Of a DNA stretch of 64,000 nucleotides, positions 55,777-63,880 are shown in pieces (within the stretch, counting starts at the first letter, position 1; each line of letters opens with the position of its first letter). Under the pieces are notes generated by a model that worked only from the letters and a program-made list of their open reading frames with translations, was not told the DNA's origin and searched no databases. A program made the position numbers and the translations under genes. Source of the stretch: Mucilaginibacter rubeus (GTDB lineage Bacteria > Bacteroidota > Bacteroidia > Sphingobacteriales > Sphingobacteriaceae); NCBI RefSeq assembly GCF_014643835.1, contig NZ_BMKD01000004.1:588560-652559 (forward strand). Direction: 5' to 3'.

Positions 55777-56468
55777 AAAAGTAAAGTTAACTCTTTTAAA
55801 TGAGCAATCTGCACGGGCACATCCTGAGGTTTTTCCGCCTTAAAAGGATTAAAATAAATAGCGTCCATTCCAAAATTAAGCGCCCCGCGGATATCAGCTT
55901 CGATGCTGTCGCCGATCATCACACTTTCTTCTTTTAATGCCCCGGCCAGGTCAAGCGCGTGTTGAAATATGGCTTTGTCCGGCTTGTTAACGCCAACATC
56001 TTCGGAGATGATAATGTTCTGAAAATATTTGGCCAGGTCGGTCCCCGCGATTTTTATCCGCGTTGAATCTTTAAACCCGTTCGAGATCAGGTGCAGGGTA
56101 TATTTTGATTGCAGGTATTGCAGTGTTTCGTGCGCATGCGGAAACAGGTTGGTTTTGGTGGGGCAAAGCTTTACGTAAGCATCCTCAAAATCAAGCGGCA
56201 TCAGGTCGGGATGCAAACCAAGATCAGTAAAGGTTGATTTGAAACGGGCCTCCCGCAGTTCATCTTTGGTGATCTCGCCGATATGATACTGTGCCCAAAG
56301 GCGGTGATTGTTACGGGTATAAGTTTCGATGAACAACTCGGCAGATTGCAGGCCTATTTCATCGAGCTGGTGAATAACATATAACTCATGCAGGGCCTCT
56401 TCGGCATTTTTATCGAAATCCCAGATGGTATGGTCGAGATCAAAGAAGATGTGTTTGTATTGTTTCAT
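55773..56468 (-). CDS. HAD hydrolase, YjjG-type noncanonical pyrimidine nucleotidase
   Basis: This 231-residue HAD-family phosphatase shows the nucleophile motif FDLDHTIWDFD, motif II in LHLISNGF, and motif III/IV in NIIISEDVGVNKPD and MIGDSIEADIRGA. The YjjG family removes phosphate from noncanonical pyrimidine nucleotides, protecting DNA. It is coupled to the DinB gene; upstream is the AATCCGA-type repeat. Confidence 0.9.
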   Translation of the reverse strand: MKQYKHIFFDLDHTIWDFDKNAEEALHELYVIHQLDEIGLQSAELFIETYTRNNHRLWAQYHIGEITKDELREARFKSTFTDLGLHPDLMPLDFEDAYVKLCPTKTNLFPHAHETLQYLQSKYTLHLISNGFKDSTRIKIAGTDLAKYFQNIIISEDVGVNKPDKAIFQHALDLAGALKEESVMIGDSIEADIRGALNFGMDAIYFNPFKAEKPQDVPVQIAHLKELTLLL

Positions 56469-56469
56469 G

Positions 56470-56615
56470 TCGGATTTCGGATGTTCGATTTCGATTTTTT
56501 TTCCCTGCTTAAAAATTCAAAATTAAGAATTTCAATATTACTAAATCCGAAATCCCAATTCCGAAATTCGAAATCAAAATAAATCCGAAATCGAACATTC
56601 GAAATCCGAAATCAA
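56470..56615. repeat. Heptad-type repeat with inverted arms filling the upp-HAD gap
   Basis: The first tract (56470-56497, GATTTCG words) is the reverse complement of 56582-56607 with about one insertion and one substitution. A third tract (56541-56578, CCGAAATC words) lies between. The whole gap between the two genes is repeat, and ends one base before the upp stop. Confidence 0.8.
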
Positions 56616-57260
56616 CTACACTTTTTCCCCAAATGCCAGGTCGCCCGCATCACCCAAACCAGGTACAATATAAGCTTTGCTGGTCATTTCGTCGTCAACG
56701 GCGCAGAGCCAGAGTTTGGCTTTTGGGAGATTGGCTTTAACATGCGCCACGCCTTCGGTGCTTGCAATTACAGCGGCAATGTGCAGCTCCTTTATTTTAT
56801 ACTGAGCCATCAACTCCTTACAAACCGATACAATACTTTGCCCGGTAGCCAGCATGGTATCGCACAAAATAAAGATCTTATCATCAAGGTTAGGGGTTGA
56901 GATATGATCCACCTGGATCAAAAAGCTGCCGTTACGCTTCACCTTGCGATAAGCTGTGATAAATGCAGAGGGCGACCGGTCGAAAAACTGCATAAAACCC
57001 TGGTGAAAAGGCAGGCCGGCGCGCAATATAATACCCAGCACCGGTTCATCGGCCGGTATATTAACACTGGCTGTACCCAAGGGGGTTTGAACTTCTTTGG
57101 TTTCGTAATGTAATGATTTACTCAACTCATAAGCCAGTATGGCTCCTAACCTTTCCTGGTTCTGCCTGAAACGTGCCTTATCCTGCTGAATAACGGCATC
57201 CCGTAATTCGGCAAGGAACTGGTTGGCAATGGTATTGGTTTTATTGAGGATAAAAATCAT
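56616..57260 (-). CDS. upp: Uracil phosphoribosyltransferase
   Basis: Upp makes UMP from uracil and PRPP in pyrimidine salvage. The PRPP-binding FILCDTMLATGQSI, the PADEPVLGIILRAGLPF segment and C-terminal GLGDAGDLAFGEK fit the family. The 214-residue length is normal. It is divergent from the GNAT-MarR operon. Confidence 0.95.
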   Translation of the reverse strand: MIFILNKTNTIANQFLAELRDAVIQQDKARFRQNQERLGAILAYELSKSLHYETKEVQTPLGTASVNIPADEPVLGIILRAGLPFHQGFMQFFDRSPSAFITAYRKVKRNGSFLIQVDHISTPNLDDKIFILCDTMLATGQSIVSVCKELMAQYKIKELHIAAVIASTEGVAHVKANLPKAKLWLCAVDDEMTSKAYIVPGLGDAGDLAFGEKV

Positions 57261-57342
57261 GCTTAAATTTAAGCGTTTTTGAGCAATAGTATCACTATTT
57301 GTTTATTAAATGTCATACCGCACCATGGGAAGGATAATAAAT

Positions 57343-57374
57343 TTTGAATATATGTAGTTAACTACGTAGATTTG
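57343..57374 (+). promoter_or_regulatory. Full-consensus promoter of the GNAT-MarR operon with overlapping operator
   Basis: TTTG (57343-57346), a 20-nt spacer and TAGATTTG (57367-57374) match the Bacteroidota promoter exactly. The start codon is 18 nt beyond. The spacer contains the perfect 12-bp palindrome GTAGTTAACTAC (57354-57365), extended to 18 bp with one mismatched pair (57351-57368), so a bound dimer would cover the -7 element. The obvious candidate binder is the MarR protein encoded second in the operon. Confidence 0.75.
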
Positions 57375-57392
57375 TACATAAATATTAAAGTT

Positions 57393-57890
57393 ATGGATAC
57401 TACACCTGTTATCAGCTCACTCAACAATACTTATTGCCAGCAGATCATTGATATCATTTTACCAATTCAGCAAATTGAATTTAATGTGCCTATCACGCTT
57501 GAAGCCCAGCCCGACCTGCTTGATATTGAAACCAATTACCACCAAACCGGCGGAGATTTTTGGGGAGCGATATACAACGAACAACTTGTTGGCACCATTG
57601 CACTTATTGCTTTTGATAATAATTCGGCGGCCATACGCAAAATGTTTGTACTTAAAGAATACCGGGGAAAGGAGCTGGGCATCGCGCAGTTACTGCTCAA
57701 TAATCTTATTGATTATTGCAAACAAAACAACATTGCCCACATTTATTTAGGCACTGTTGAGATGCTGAAAGCGGCCCATCGGTTTTATGAAAAAAATGGC
57801 TTTACCCGCCTTGCCAAACAGGATTTACCTGAATCATTCCCACTTATGGCTGCAGATACCATTTTTTATGAGTTACATTTGAACAATTAA
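57393..57890 (+). CDS. GNAT-family N-acetyltransferase
   Basis: This protein of 165 residues (from ATG 57393) transfers an acetyl group from acetyl-CoA to an unidentified amine. The acetyl-CoA-binding core is visible in IRKMFVLKEYRGKELGIAQL (the RGKELG pyrophosphate loop), and C-terminal HRFYEKNGFTRL is typical. Seven codons upstream in the open frame overlap the promoter and are rejected. The MarR gene starts 7 nt after its stop. Confidence 0.88.
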   Translation: MDTTPVISSLNNTYCQQIIDIILPIQQIEFNVPITLEAQPDLLDIETNYHQTGGDFWGAIYNEQLVGTIALIAFDNNSAAIRKMFVLKEYRGKELGIAQLLLNNLIDYCKQNNIAHIYLGTVEMLKAAHRFYEKNGFTRLAKQDLPESFPLMAADTIFYELHLNN

Positions 57891-57897
57891 CAGCGGT

Positions 57898-58380
57898 ATG
57901 ATGAATGTTATTGACGAATCGGGAATTTTAGCAATTTCAACAAGGTTGCAGCGCCTGGCCGAGCAGCTGCGCAAGGAAGGCGTACTTATTTATAAAGCCA
58001 GCAATATTGATTTTGAACCCAAATGGTTCCCCGTTATTTACACTTTACATTTTAAGCCCCTTTTAAGCGTGGTGGAAATCGCTGCCGAAATTGGTTATAC
58101 CCATCCTTCCACCATCAGTCTGTTAAAAGAATTGGAAAAAGAGAAATTGATCCGATCAAAAAAGGATAAGGCCGATGAAAGGAAGCGTCTTATCATGTTA
58201 ACAACAAAAGGCCAGGAACTTATTGTGCGCATGAAACCTGTTTGGGAAATCATGAAAGCGGCCGCCGCGGAAATTGCCGACACCCAAAACAACCTGATGA
58301 AGGCTATTATTGAAGCCGAAGAGAAAATAAAGCAGCAGAGTTTTTTGGATAGGGCGTTACGTTTAAAGGCAGAAATGTAA
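57898..58380 (+). CDS. MarR-family transcriptional regulator
   Basis: This 160-residue dimeric winged-helix regulator has a DNA-binding helix pair (EIAAEIGYTHPSTISLLKEL) and wing (KDKADERKRLIMLTTKGQ). MarR proteins bind palindromes overlapping their own promoters and release on binding a small molecule. Such a palindrome sits in this operon's promoter, so autoregulation with control of the acetyltransferase is likely. The start may be either of two adjacent ATGs. Confidence 0.9.
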   Translation: MMNVIDESGILAISTRLQRLAEQLRKEGVLIYKASNIDFEPKWFPVIYTLHFKPLLSVVEIAAEIGYTHPSTISLLKELEKEKLIRSKKDKADERKRLIMLTTKGQELIVRMKPVWEIMKAAAAEIADTQNNLMKAIIEAEEKIKQQSFLDRALRLKAEM

Positions 58381-58486
58381 TTTATCACCCCAAATCCAAC
58401 AATGTTGACATACGGTTGTCATTACCATGTACTTATTTTGATTTGCAAACCCTGTTTCTGGATTATTTGTATTTTTACATAACAAC

Positions 58487-60511
58487 ATGGATTTTCAATT
58501 AACATCTCAATATAAACCAACCGGCGACCAGCCTGAAGCTATAAGGCAGTTGGTTGAAGGTATCAACAACGGCGACCCATATCAAACCCTTTTGGGGGTT
58601 ACCGGATCGGGCAAAACCTTTACGGTTGCCAATATTATAGCACAAACGCAAAAACCTACGCTGATCCTGAGCCACAACAAAACATTAGCGGCACAGCTTT
58701 ATGGCGAGTTTAAGCAGTTTTTCCCCGAAAACGCGGTGAACTACTTTGTGTCTTACTATGACTATTATCAGCCGGAGGCTTTCATCCCTACCACCAACAC
58801 CTACATTGAAAAGGATTTGCAAATAAACGAGGAGATAGAAAAGCTTCGTTTACGTACTACTTCGGCTTTAATGTCGGGCAGGCGCGATGTGATCGTGGTA
58901 TCGTCTATATCCTGCATTTACGGTATGGGTAACCCCGATGATTTTGCCGACTCGGTTTTCAAATTTGCCGTAGGTACCCGTATCAGCAGGAATGCTTTTT
59001 TACATCGCCTGGTCGAAATTTTATACGCCCGCACCACTGCCGATTTTAAACGAGGAACATTCAGGGTTAAGGGTGATACCGTCGATATTTTTCCGGCTTA
59101 CCTGGATTATGCCTACCGCATCTCCTTTTTTGGCGACGATATTGAAGAGTTAAGCGCCTTTGATATCGGCACCGGTAAAACCATCGAAAAAATGACACAC
59201 ATGGTGGTTTATCCGGCCAACCTGTATGTTGCCCCCCGAGAGCGTTTCCTGCAATCTATCTGGGCTATACAGGAAGAGCTGGAAACCCGCAAAAAACAGT
59301 TTATTGATGACGGCCGTTTCCTGGAAGCCAAACGGCTGGAAGAAAGGGTTAATTACGACCTGGAAATGATCCGCGAGTTGGGTTACTGTTCGGGCATCGA
59401 GAACTACTCCCGCTTTTTTGACGGGCGCAAGCCTGGTGCAAGGCCGTTCTGCTTGCTCGATTATTTCCCGGAAGATTACCTGATGGTGATTGACGAAAGT
59501 CACGTAACTGTTCCGCAGATCAGGGCGATGTATGGAGGTGACCGTTCGCGTAAAATCTCGCTGGTTGATTATGGCTTCCGCCTGCCGGCAGCTTTGGATA
59601 ACCGTCCGCTTAATTTCCAGGAGTTTGAAAACCTTGCCCCGCAAACCGTTTATGTAAGCGCTACTCCCGGCGATTTTGAACTTGAAAAATCAGGTGGTGT
59701 GGTGGTAGAACAGGTAATCCGCCCTACCGGTTTGCTTGATCCCGTTATTGACGTTCGCCCGGTAATAAATCAGGTGGATGACTTGCTTGACGAAGTAGAT
59801 AAAACAATTAAAAAGGGCGACCGCGTACTGGTAACCACCCTCACCAAACGCATGGCCGAGGAACTGGCCAAATACATGGACAGGCTGGGCATTAAATGCC
59901 GCTACATCCACTCAGAAGTAAAAACACTGCAGCGCGTGGAAATTTTACGTGGCCTGCGCCTTGGCGAATTTGACGTATTAATAGGGATCAACTTACTGCG
60001 TGAAGGATTGGATTTACCTGAAGTATCCTTAGTGGCTATTTTGGATGCTGATAAAGAAGGGTTCTTGCGATCAGAGCGTTCGTTGATCCAAACCATTGGC
60101 CGTGCTGCCCGTAATGACCGTGGCCGTGTGATCATGTATGCTGATACCATAACCGATTCGATGCAGATCACGATGGATGAAACCAACCGCCGCCGCGAAA
60201 TTCAGATTGCATATAACACACAACATGGCATTACACCGCTAACGGTTGGCAAAACGCGCGAGGAAATTATGGAGCAAACATCAGTGGTCGACTTTAAGGG
60301 CGGTGTACAGCAGGCTTATGTAGAAACTGATACCCTAACCCTTGCCGCCGATCCGATAGTTCAGTATATGACCAAAGCCGACCTGAAAAAATCAATCGAC
60401 AACACCAAAAAAGATATGCTTGCCGCCGCCAAAAACATGGATTTCCTGCTGGCTGCCAAACTACGCGACGAAATGTTTGCTTTGGAAAAAATGATGGAGG
60501 AGAAGTTTTAA
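58487..60511 (+). CDS. uvrB: Excinuclease ABC subunit B
   Basis: UvrB is the helicase-like damage verifier of nucleotide excision repair. Walker A GVTGSGKT is at residues 37-44, the beta-hairpin YYDYYQPEAFIP at about 92-103, and the C-terminal UVR domain (LLAAKLRDEMFALEKMM) binds UvrC. The 674-residue length is normal. It stands alone after the MarR gene; its stop merges with the start of a hairpin repeat. Confidence 0.97.
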   Translation: MDFQLTSQYKPTGDQPEAIRQLVEGINNGDPYQTLLGVTGSGKTFTVANIIAQTQKPTLILSHNKTLAAQLYGEFKQFFPENAVNYFVSYYDYYQPEAFIPTTNTYIEKDLQINEEIEKLRLRTTSALMSGRRDVIVVSSISCIYGMGNPDDFADSVFKFAVGTRISRNAFLHRLVEILYARTTADFKRGTFRVKGDTVDIFPAYLDYAYRISFFGDDIEELSAFDIGTGKTIEKMTHMVVYPANLYVAPRERFLQSIWAIQEELETRKKQFIDDGRFLEAKRLEERVNYDLEMIRELGYCSGIENYSRFFDGRKPGARPFCLLDYFPEDYLMVIDESHVTVPQIRAMYGGDRSRKISLVDYGFRLPAALDNRPLNFQEFENLAPQTVYVSATPGDFELEKSGGVVVEQVIRPTGLLDPVIDVRPVINQVDDLLDEVDKTIKKGDRVLVTTLTKRMAEELAKYMDRLGIKCRYIHSEVKTLQRVEILRGLRLGEFDVLIGINLLREGLDLPEVSLVAILDADKEGFLRSERSLIQTIGRAARNDRGRVIMYADTITDSMQITMDETNRRREIQIAYNTQHGITPLTVGKTREEIMEQTSVVDFKGGVQQAYVETDTLTLAADPIVQYMTKADLKKSIDNTKKDMLAAAKNMDFLLAAKLRDEMFALEKMMEEKF

Positions 60512-60596
60512 TTTGAAAATTTATTGATTTGAAGATTTGAAAACGACAGTCCCCACATTTTCAAACCTTCAAATTGCTTTATCTTCAAATTAAAAC
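60510..60596. repeat. Imperfect long hairpin of ~8-nt words after uvrB
   Basis: The first tract (60510-60544, ATTTGAAG and ATTTGAAA words) is largely the reverse complement of the second (60556-60595), with a loop of about 11 nt. It would form a long hairpin at the 3' end of the uvrB mRNA and may act as a transcript end or stabiliser. Confidence 0.7.
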
Positions 60597-60647
60597 AGCG
60601 TCAGCTATCCTCAAATCATAATAAAACATTTTTACCGTTATATACCT

Positions 60648-60655
60648 TATATTTG
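60648..60655 (+). promoter_or_regulatory. -7 promoter element upstream of the DUF4834 gene
   Basis: TATATTTG matches TAnnTTTG exactly, 20 nt before the ATG at 60675. The -33 region is only T-rich. Confidence 0.5.
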
Positions 60656-60674
60656 TAAGCTCAAAATTAACAGT

Positions 60675-60929
60675 ATGATTCTTATTCGTTTCCTGATCAT
60701 ATCTATCTGTATATTATACATTATCCGCAGCCTGGCGCGTTACCTGCTGCCGTTCCTTTTTGAAAGTGTTGTGAATAAAGCCCAACAGCAATATCAACAG
60801 CAACAACGTAACTACAATGAAGGCCCAAAACCTGATGGAAAAATCAGGATCGACCATATTCCGCAGCCTAAAAAAGGCAGCGTGCCCGACAGTGAAGGTG
60901 AATTTGTTGATTACGAAGAAGTAAAATAA
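60675..60929 (+). CDS. DUF4834 small membrane protein
   Basis: This 84-residue protein has one N-terminal membrane helix (IRFLIISICILYIIRSL), a basic/glutamine-rich middle (QQQYQQQQRNY) and an acidic C-terminal end (GEFVDYEEVK). The pattern matches the DUF4834 family, common in Bacteroidota and often just before a YfhO gene, as here. Function is unknown. It is probably in one transcript with the next gene, 17 nt downstream. Confidence 0.8.
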   Translation: MILIRFLIISICILYIIRSLARYLLPFLFESVVNKAQQQYQQQQRNYNEGPKPDGKIRIDHIPQPKKGSVPDSEGEFVDYEEVK

Positions 60930-60945
60930 ACCTAACCAATAAATC

Positions 60946-61242
60946 ATGGACACCAACCCTGTATTTAGAAGGCGCCAAAATCATAACAACACGCCCGAGT
61001 CAATTACGCTTATTATCACTAATGTGATAGTATTTATTGTTGCCACTCAAATTTTTGCCAATTGCACTAAAATCAGCACTTTTTACTGGGTGATCATGGG
61101 GGGGCTGGGCGTTTACAACTTTTTCAACATCCGCAAATACCGCGAAGATTACGGCAAGGCGCAGGTTATTGCTTACGTAATATCTATCATTGTGCTGATT
61201 GCCATGTTTTTCCTGCTGCGCAGCCGTGCGCAAACCTGTTAA
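60946..61242 (+). CDS. Small hypothetical membrane protein
   Basis: This 98-residue protein has about three hydrophobic helices (ITLIITNVIVFIVATQIF, FYWVIMGGLGVYNFF, VIAYVISIIVLIAMFFLL). No family was recognised. It sits between the DUF4834 and YfhO genes, a conserved-looking neighbourhood, so a shared role in membrane glycan or lipid work is possible but only inferred. Confidence 0.7.
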   Translation: MDTNPVFRRRQNHNNTPESITLIITNVIVFIVATQIFANCTKISTFYWVIMGGLGVYNFFNIRKYREDYGKAQVIAYVISIIVLIAMFFLLRSRAQTC

Positions 61243-61288
61243 GTTATTCCTTAACAAAACTTATAATTCCTATTCTCATTGTAATTTC

Positions 61289-61296
61289 TATTTTTG
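61289..61296 (+). promoter_or_regulatory. -7 promoter element upstream of the YfhO gene
   Basis: TATTTTTG matches TAnnTTTG exactly, 31 nt upstream of the ATG at 61328. No matching -33 element was found. Confidence 0.4.
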
Positions 61297-61327
61297 AGGA
61301 ATATAATATCCATTTCAAAAAACTTAA

Positions 61328-63808
61328 ATGAATAACTGGTTTAAGCGTAACGGCATTCATTTTGCCATAGCTGCAATTTTTTTAGTGATCTGCTTTATAT
61401 TTTTAACCCCGGCTTTCCAGGGAAAAACATTAGGCGGCAATGACGTTACAAGGGCTCTATCAACCCAAAAAGAAATCAACGATTACAAAGCTAAAGACAC
61501 TACGATACTCTGGACCAACCAGATCTATGGCGGCATGCCCACCTACCAGGTGTGGGCACCTTATAAAGCCAATTTAACTACATGGGTGGTTACTGCCATA
61601 AATTACACTTTCCCAACCCCTGTTGGTACAGTATTGTTATTCTTATTATGTACATACTTCCTGTTTATTGTGTTAAAGGTTAATCCATGGCTTGCAGCGG
61701 CAGGTGCAATAGCGTTTACCTTTTCATCATATAATATCATTTTGCTGGTTGCCGGGCATGCTAATCAGGCCTTCGCCATAGCATTTTTCGGGCCGATACT
61801 TGCGGGTATCATCCTTACGCTTCGCGGCAAGCATTTACTTGGTTTCGCGGTTACAGCCTTGTTTCTTGCGTTAGAGATCAGGGCCAACCACATACAAATG
61901 ACGTATTATTTGATGCTGGCCTTATTGATCATGGTGGGTATTGAACTTTACCATGCTATCAAAAATAAAACCCTCAACAGCTTTCTAAAATCGCTGGGGT
62001 ATATAGCGGCGGCTACTCTTCTTGCGGTTTCTGTAAATGCATCCATATTATGGAGTACTGCCGACTATGGCAATGAAACCATCCGTGGCAAATCAAATCT
62101 CACAAGGCAAGCTGCAGAGCCCAATAACGGTTTGGCACGCGATTACGCCTTTGAATGGAGCCAGGGTGTTGGTGAATGTATCACTTTCCTTATTCCTAAC
62201 GCTTATGGCGGCGGCGAACAAGGCTCTACCGATCCGGACTCACACGTAATCAAAGCGCTTAATGCAAGTGGAGCCGACCCTAATCAGGTTACCGGCATTT
62301 CGGCCAATTATCTACCCTTATATTGGGGTAATAAACCATTCACCGCCGGCCCATTCTATTTTGGTGCAGTAATTTGTTTGCTGTTTGTATGGGGTTTAAT
62401 GATTGTTAAAAACCGTATTAAATGGTGGTTGCTTGGTGCTGTGGTTTTAACTACGCTATTATCATTTGGCAGAAACTGGTCTTTTCTGTCTGATCTGTTC
62501 TTTAACTATTTCCCGCTTTACAATAAATTCCGGGCAGTTGACTCAATATTGGCAATTGTAGGTTTCTGCTTTCCAATCCTTGCTGTATTAGCAGTAAACG
62601 AAGCTATTATAAATGAAGATAAAGAAAGCCTGTTTAAAAAACTAAAAATTGCTTTTTACATTACTGGTGGCCTTGTCCTAATTGTGGCCGTGGTACCTTC
62701 ATTGCTGTTATCTTTCAGTGTTAGCGAACAGCAAGCCGGCGTTATTGCACAAATTGGTCAGGCCCTTAAAACTGATAGTTCAGCCCTTACCCGCGCTTTA
62801 ATTGCCGACAGGGAATCGATAGCACAAGCAGATGCTATCCGGTCACTTATATTCATTGCCATAGCATTTGGTATTGCATGGGCATTCCTTAAAAAGAAGA
62901 TCAATCCAACTGTTGCATCGCTTGCTTTCCTGGCGCTGATCCTTGTTGACCTTTGGGGTATCGACAAACGCTATTTAAATCACGACAGCTTTGCGCCAAA
63001 ACAAGACAATGAAACACCACAGCCACGCGAGGTTGACCAGTTTATCATGAAAGATAAAGATCCTGATTTTAGGGTATTTGACGCCACACAATCAATCAAA
63101 GGCGATGGTCTTACACCATTTTTCTACAAGTCATTGGGTGGTTACTCGGCAGCAAGGCTAAAACGCTGGGAAGAGCTTGTTGATAATCAACTAAGCAAAA
63201 GCATTAACCAGGATGTTTTGGATATGATGAACGTGAAGTACATTATTAACTCTGATCCAAAAACACAAAACGTAGGCATGCAGGTAAACCAAACAGCCTG
63301 TGGCCACGCATGGTTTGTTAAAAGTATTAAATATGCCGACAATGCAGACCAGGAGATGGTAGCCATCAGCAGCTTTACACCAAAAGATGAAGCTATTGTT
63401 GATAAACAATACAAAAGCATTATCGACGAAAAAACTTTGGGAGCAGGTGCCGGCGAAGGCAAAATTGAGCTTACCAGCTACTCGCCCGACCATATGGTTT
63501 ACACAAGCGGTTCTACCGCCTCACAAATTGCGGTGTTCTCTGAAGTATACTATAACAAAGGCTGGAAAATGTATATCGACGGTGTTGAAAAACCTTATTT
63601 CCGTGCCGATTATCTATTACGTGCAGCTCAGATCCCAATCGGTAACCACAAAATTGAATTTATTTTCCACCCGGCATCATATTACACCGGCGAGAATATT
63701 TCATTAGCAGGTTCAATCCTACTGGTGCTTGCCTTAGGTGGTGCTGCTTATACGGAAAACAAAAAGAAAGCTCCGGCTGCAAAGCCAACTGATAAGAAAA
63801 AAGCATAA
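61328..63808 (+). CDS. YfhO-family membrane protein (GT-C fold candidate)
   Basis: This 826-residue integral membrane protein has about a dozen hydrophobic helices, an early loop (LGGNDVTRALSTQKEINDY, IYGGMPTYQVWAPYKANL) typical of Bacteroidota YfhO-like proteins, and a soluble C-terminal beta domain (about 540-790). YfhO proteins belong to the GT-C glycosyltransferase clan, and in Gram-positive relatives glycosylate lipoteichoic acid; the substrate in Gram-negative bacteria is unknown. The tail is lysine-rich. A terminator follows. Confidence 0.85.
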   Translation: MNNWFKRNGIHFAIAAIFLVICFIFLTPAFQGKTLGGNDVTRALSTQKEINDYKAKDTTILWTNQIYGGMPTYQVWAPYKANLTTWVVTAINYTFPTPVGTVLLFLLCTYFLFIVLKVNPWLAAAGAIAFTFSSYNIILLVAGHANQAFAIAFFGPILAGIILTLRGKHLLGFAVTALFLALEIRANHIQMTYYLMLALLIMVGIELYHAIKNKTLNSFLKSLGYIAAATLLAVSVNASILWSTADYGNETIRGKSNLTRQAAEPNNGLARDYAFEWSQGVGECITFLIPNAYGGGEQGSTDPDSHVIKALNASGADPNQVTGISANYLPLYWGNKPFTAGPFYFGAVICLLFVWGLMIVKNRIKWWLLGAVVLTTLLSFGRNWSFLSDLFFNYFPLYNKFRAVDSILAIVGFCFPILAVLAVNEAIINEDKESLFKKLKIAFYITGGLVLIVAVVPSLLLSFSVSEQQAGVIAQIGQALKTDSSALTRALIADRESIAQADAIRSLIFIAIAFGIAWAFLKKKINPTVASLAFLALILVDLWGIDKRYLNHDSFAPKQDNETPQPREVDQFIMKDKDPDFRVFDATQSIKGDGLTPFFYKSLGGYSAARLKRWEELVDNQLSKSINQDVLDMMNVKYIINSDPKTQNVGMQVNQTACGHAWFVKSIKYADNADQEMVAISSFTPKDEAIVDKQYKSIIDEKTLGAGAGEGKIELTSYSPDHMVYTSGSTASQIAVFSEVYYNKGWKMYIDGVEKPYFRADYLLRAAQIPIGNHKIEFIFHPASYYTGENISLAGSILLVLALGGAAYTENKKKAPAAKPTDKKKA

Positions 63809-63827
63809 GCAGCTTAATATTTAAAAG

Positions 63828-63858
63828 AAAGCGGTGGGCAGTGTTCATCGCTTTTTTT
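63828..63858 (+). terminator. Terminator of the YfhO gene
   Basis: Stem AAAGCGGTG (63828-63836) pairs with CATCGCTTT (63846-63854), including one G-T pair, followed by a T run. It is 20 nt past the stop. Confidence 0.8.
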
Positions 63859-63880
63859 GTGGAATTTATTCAATCTGTCT

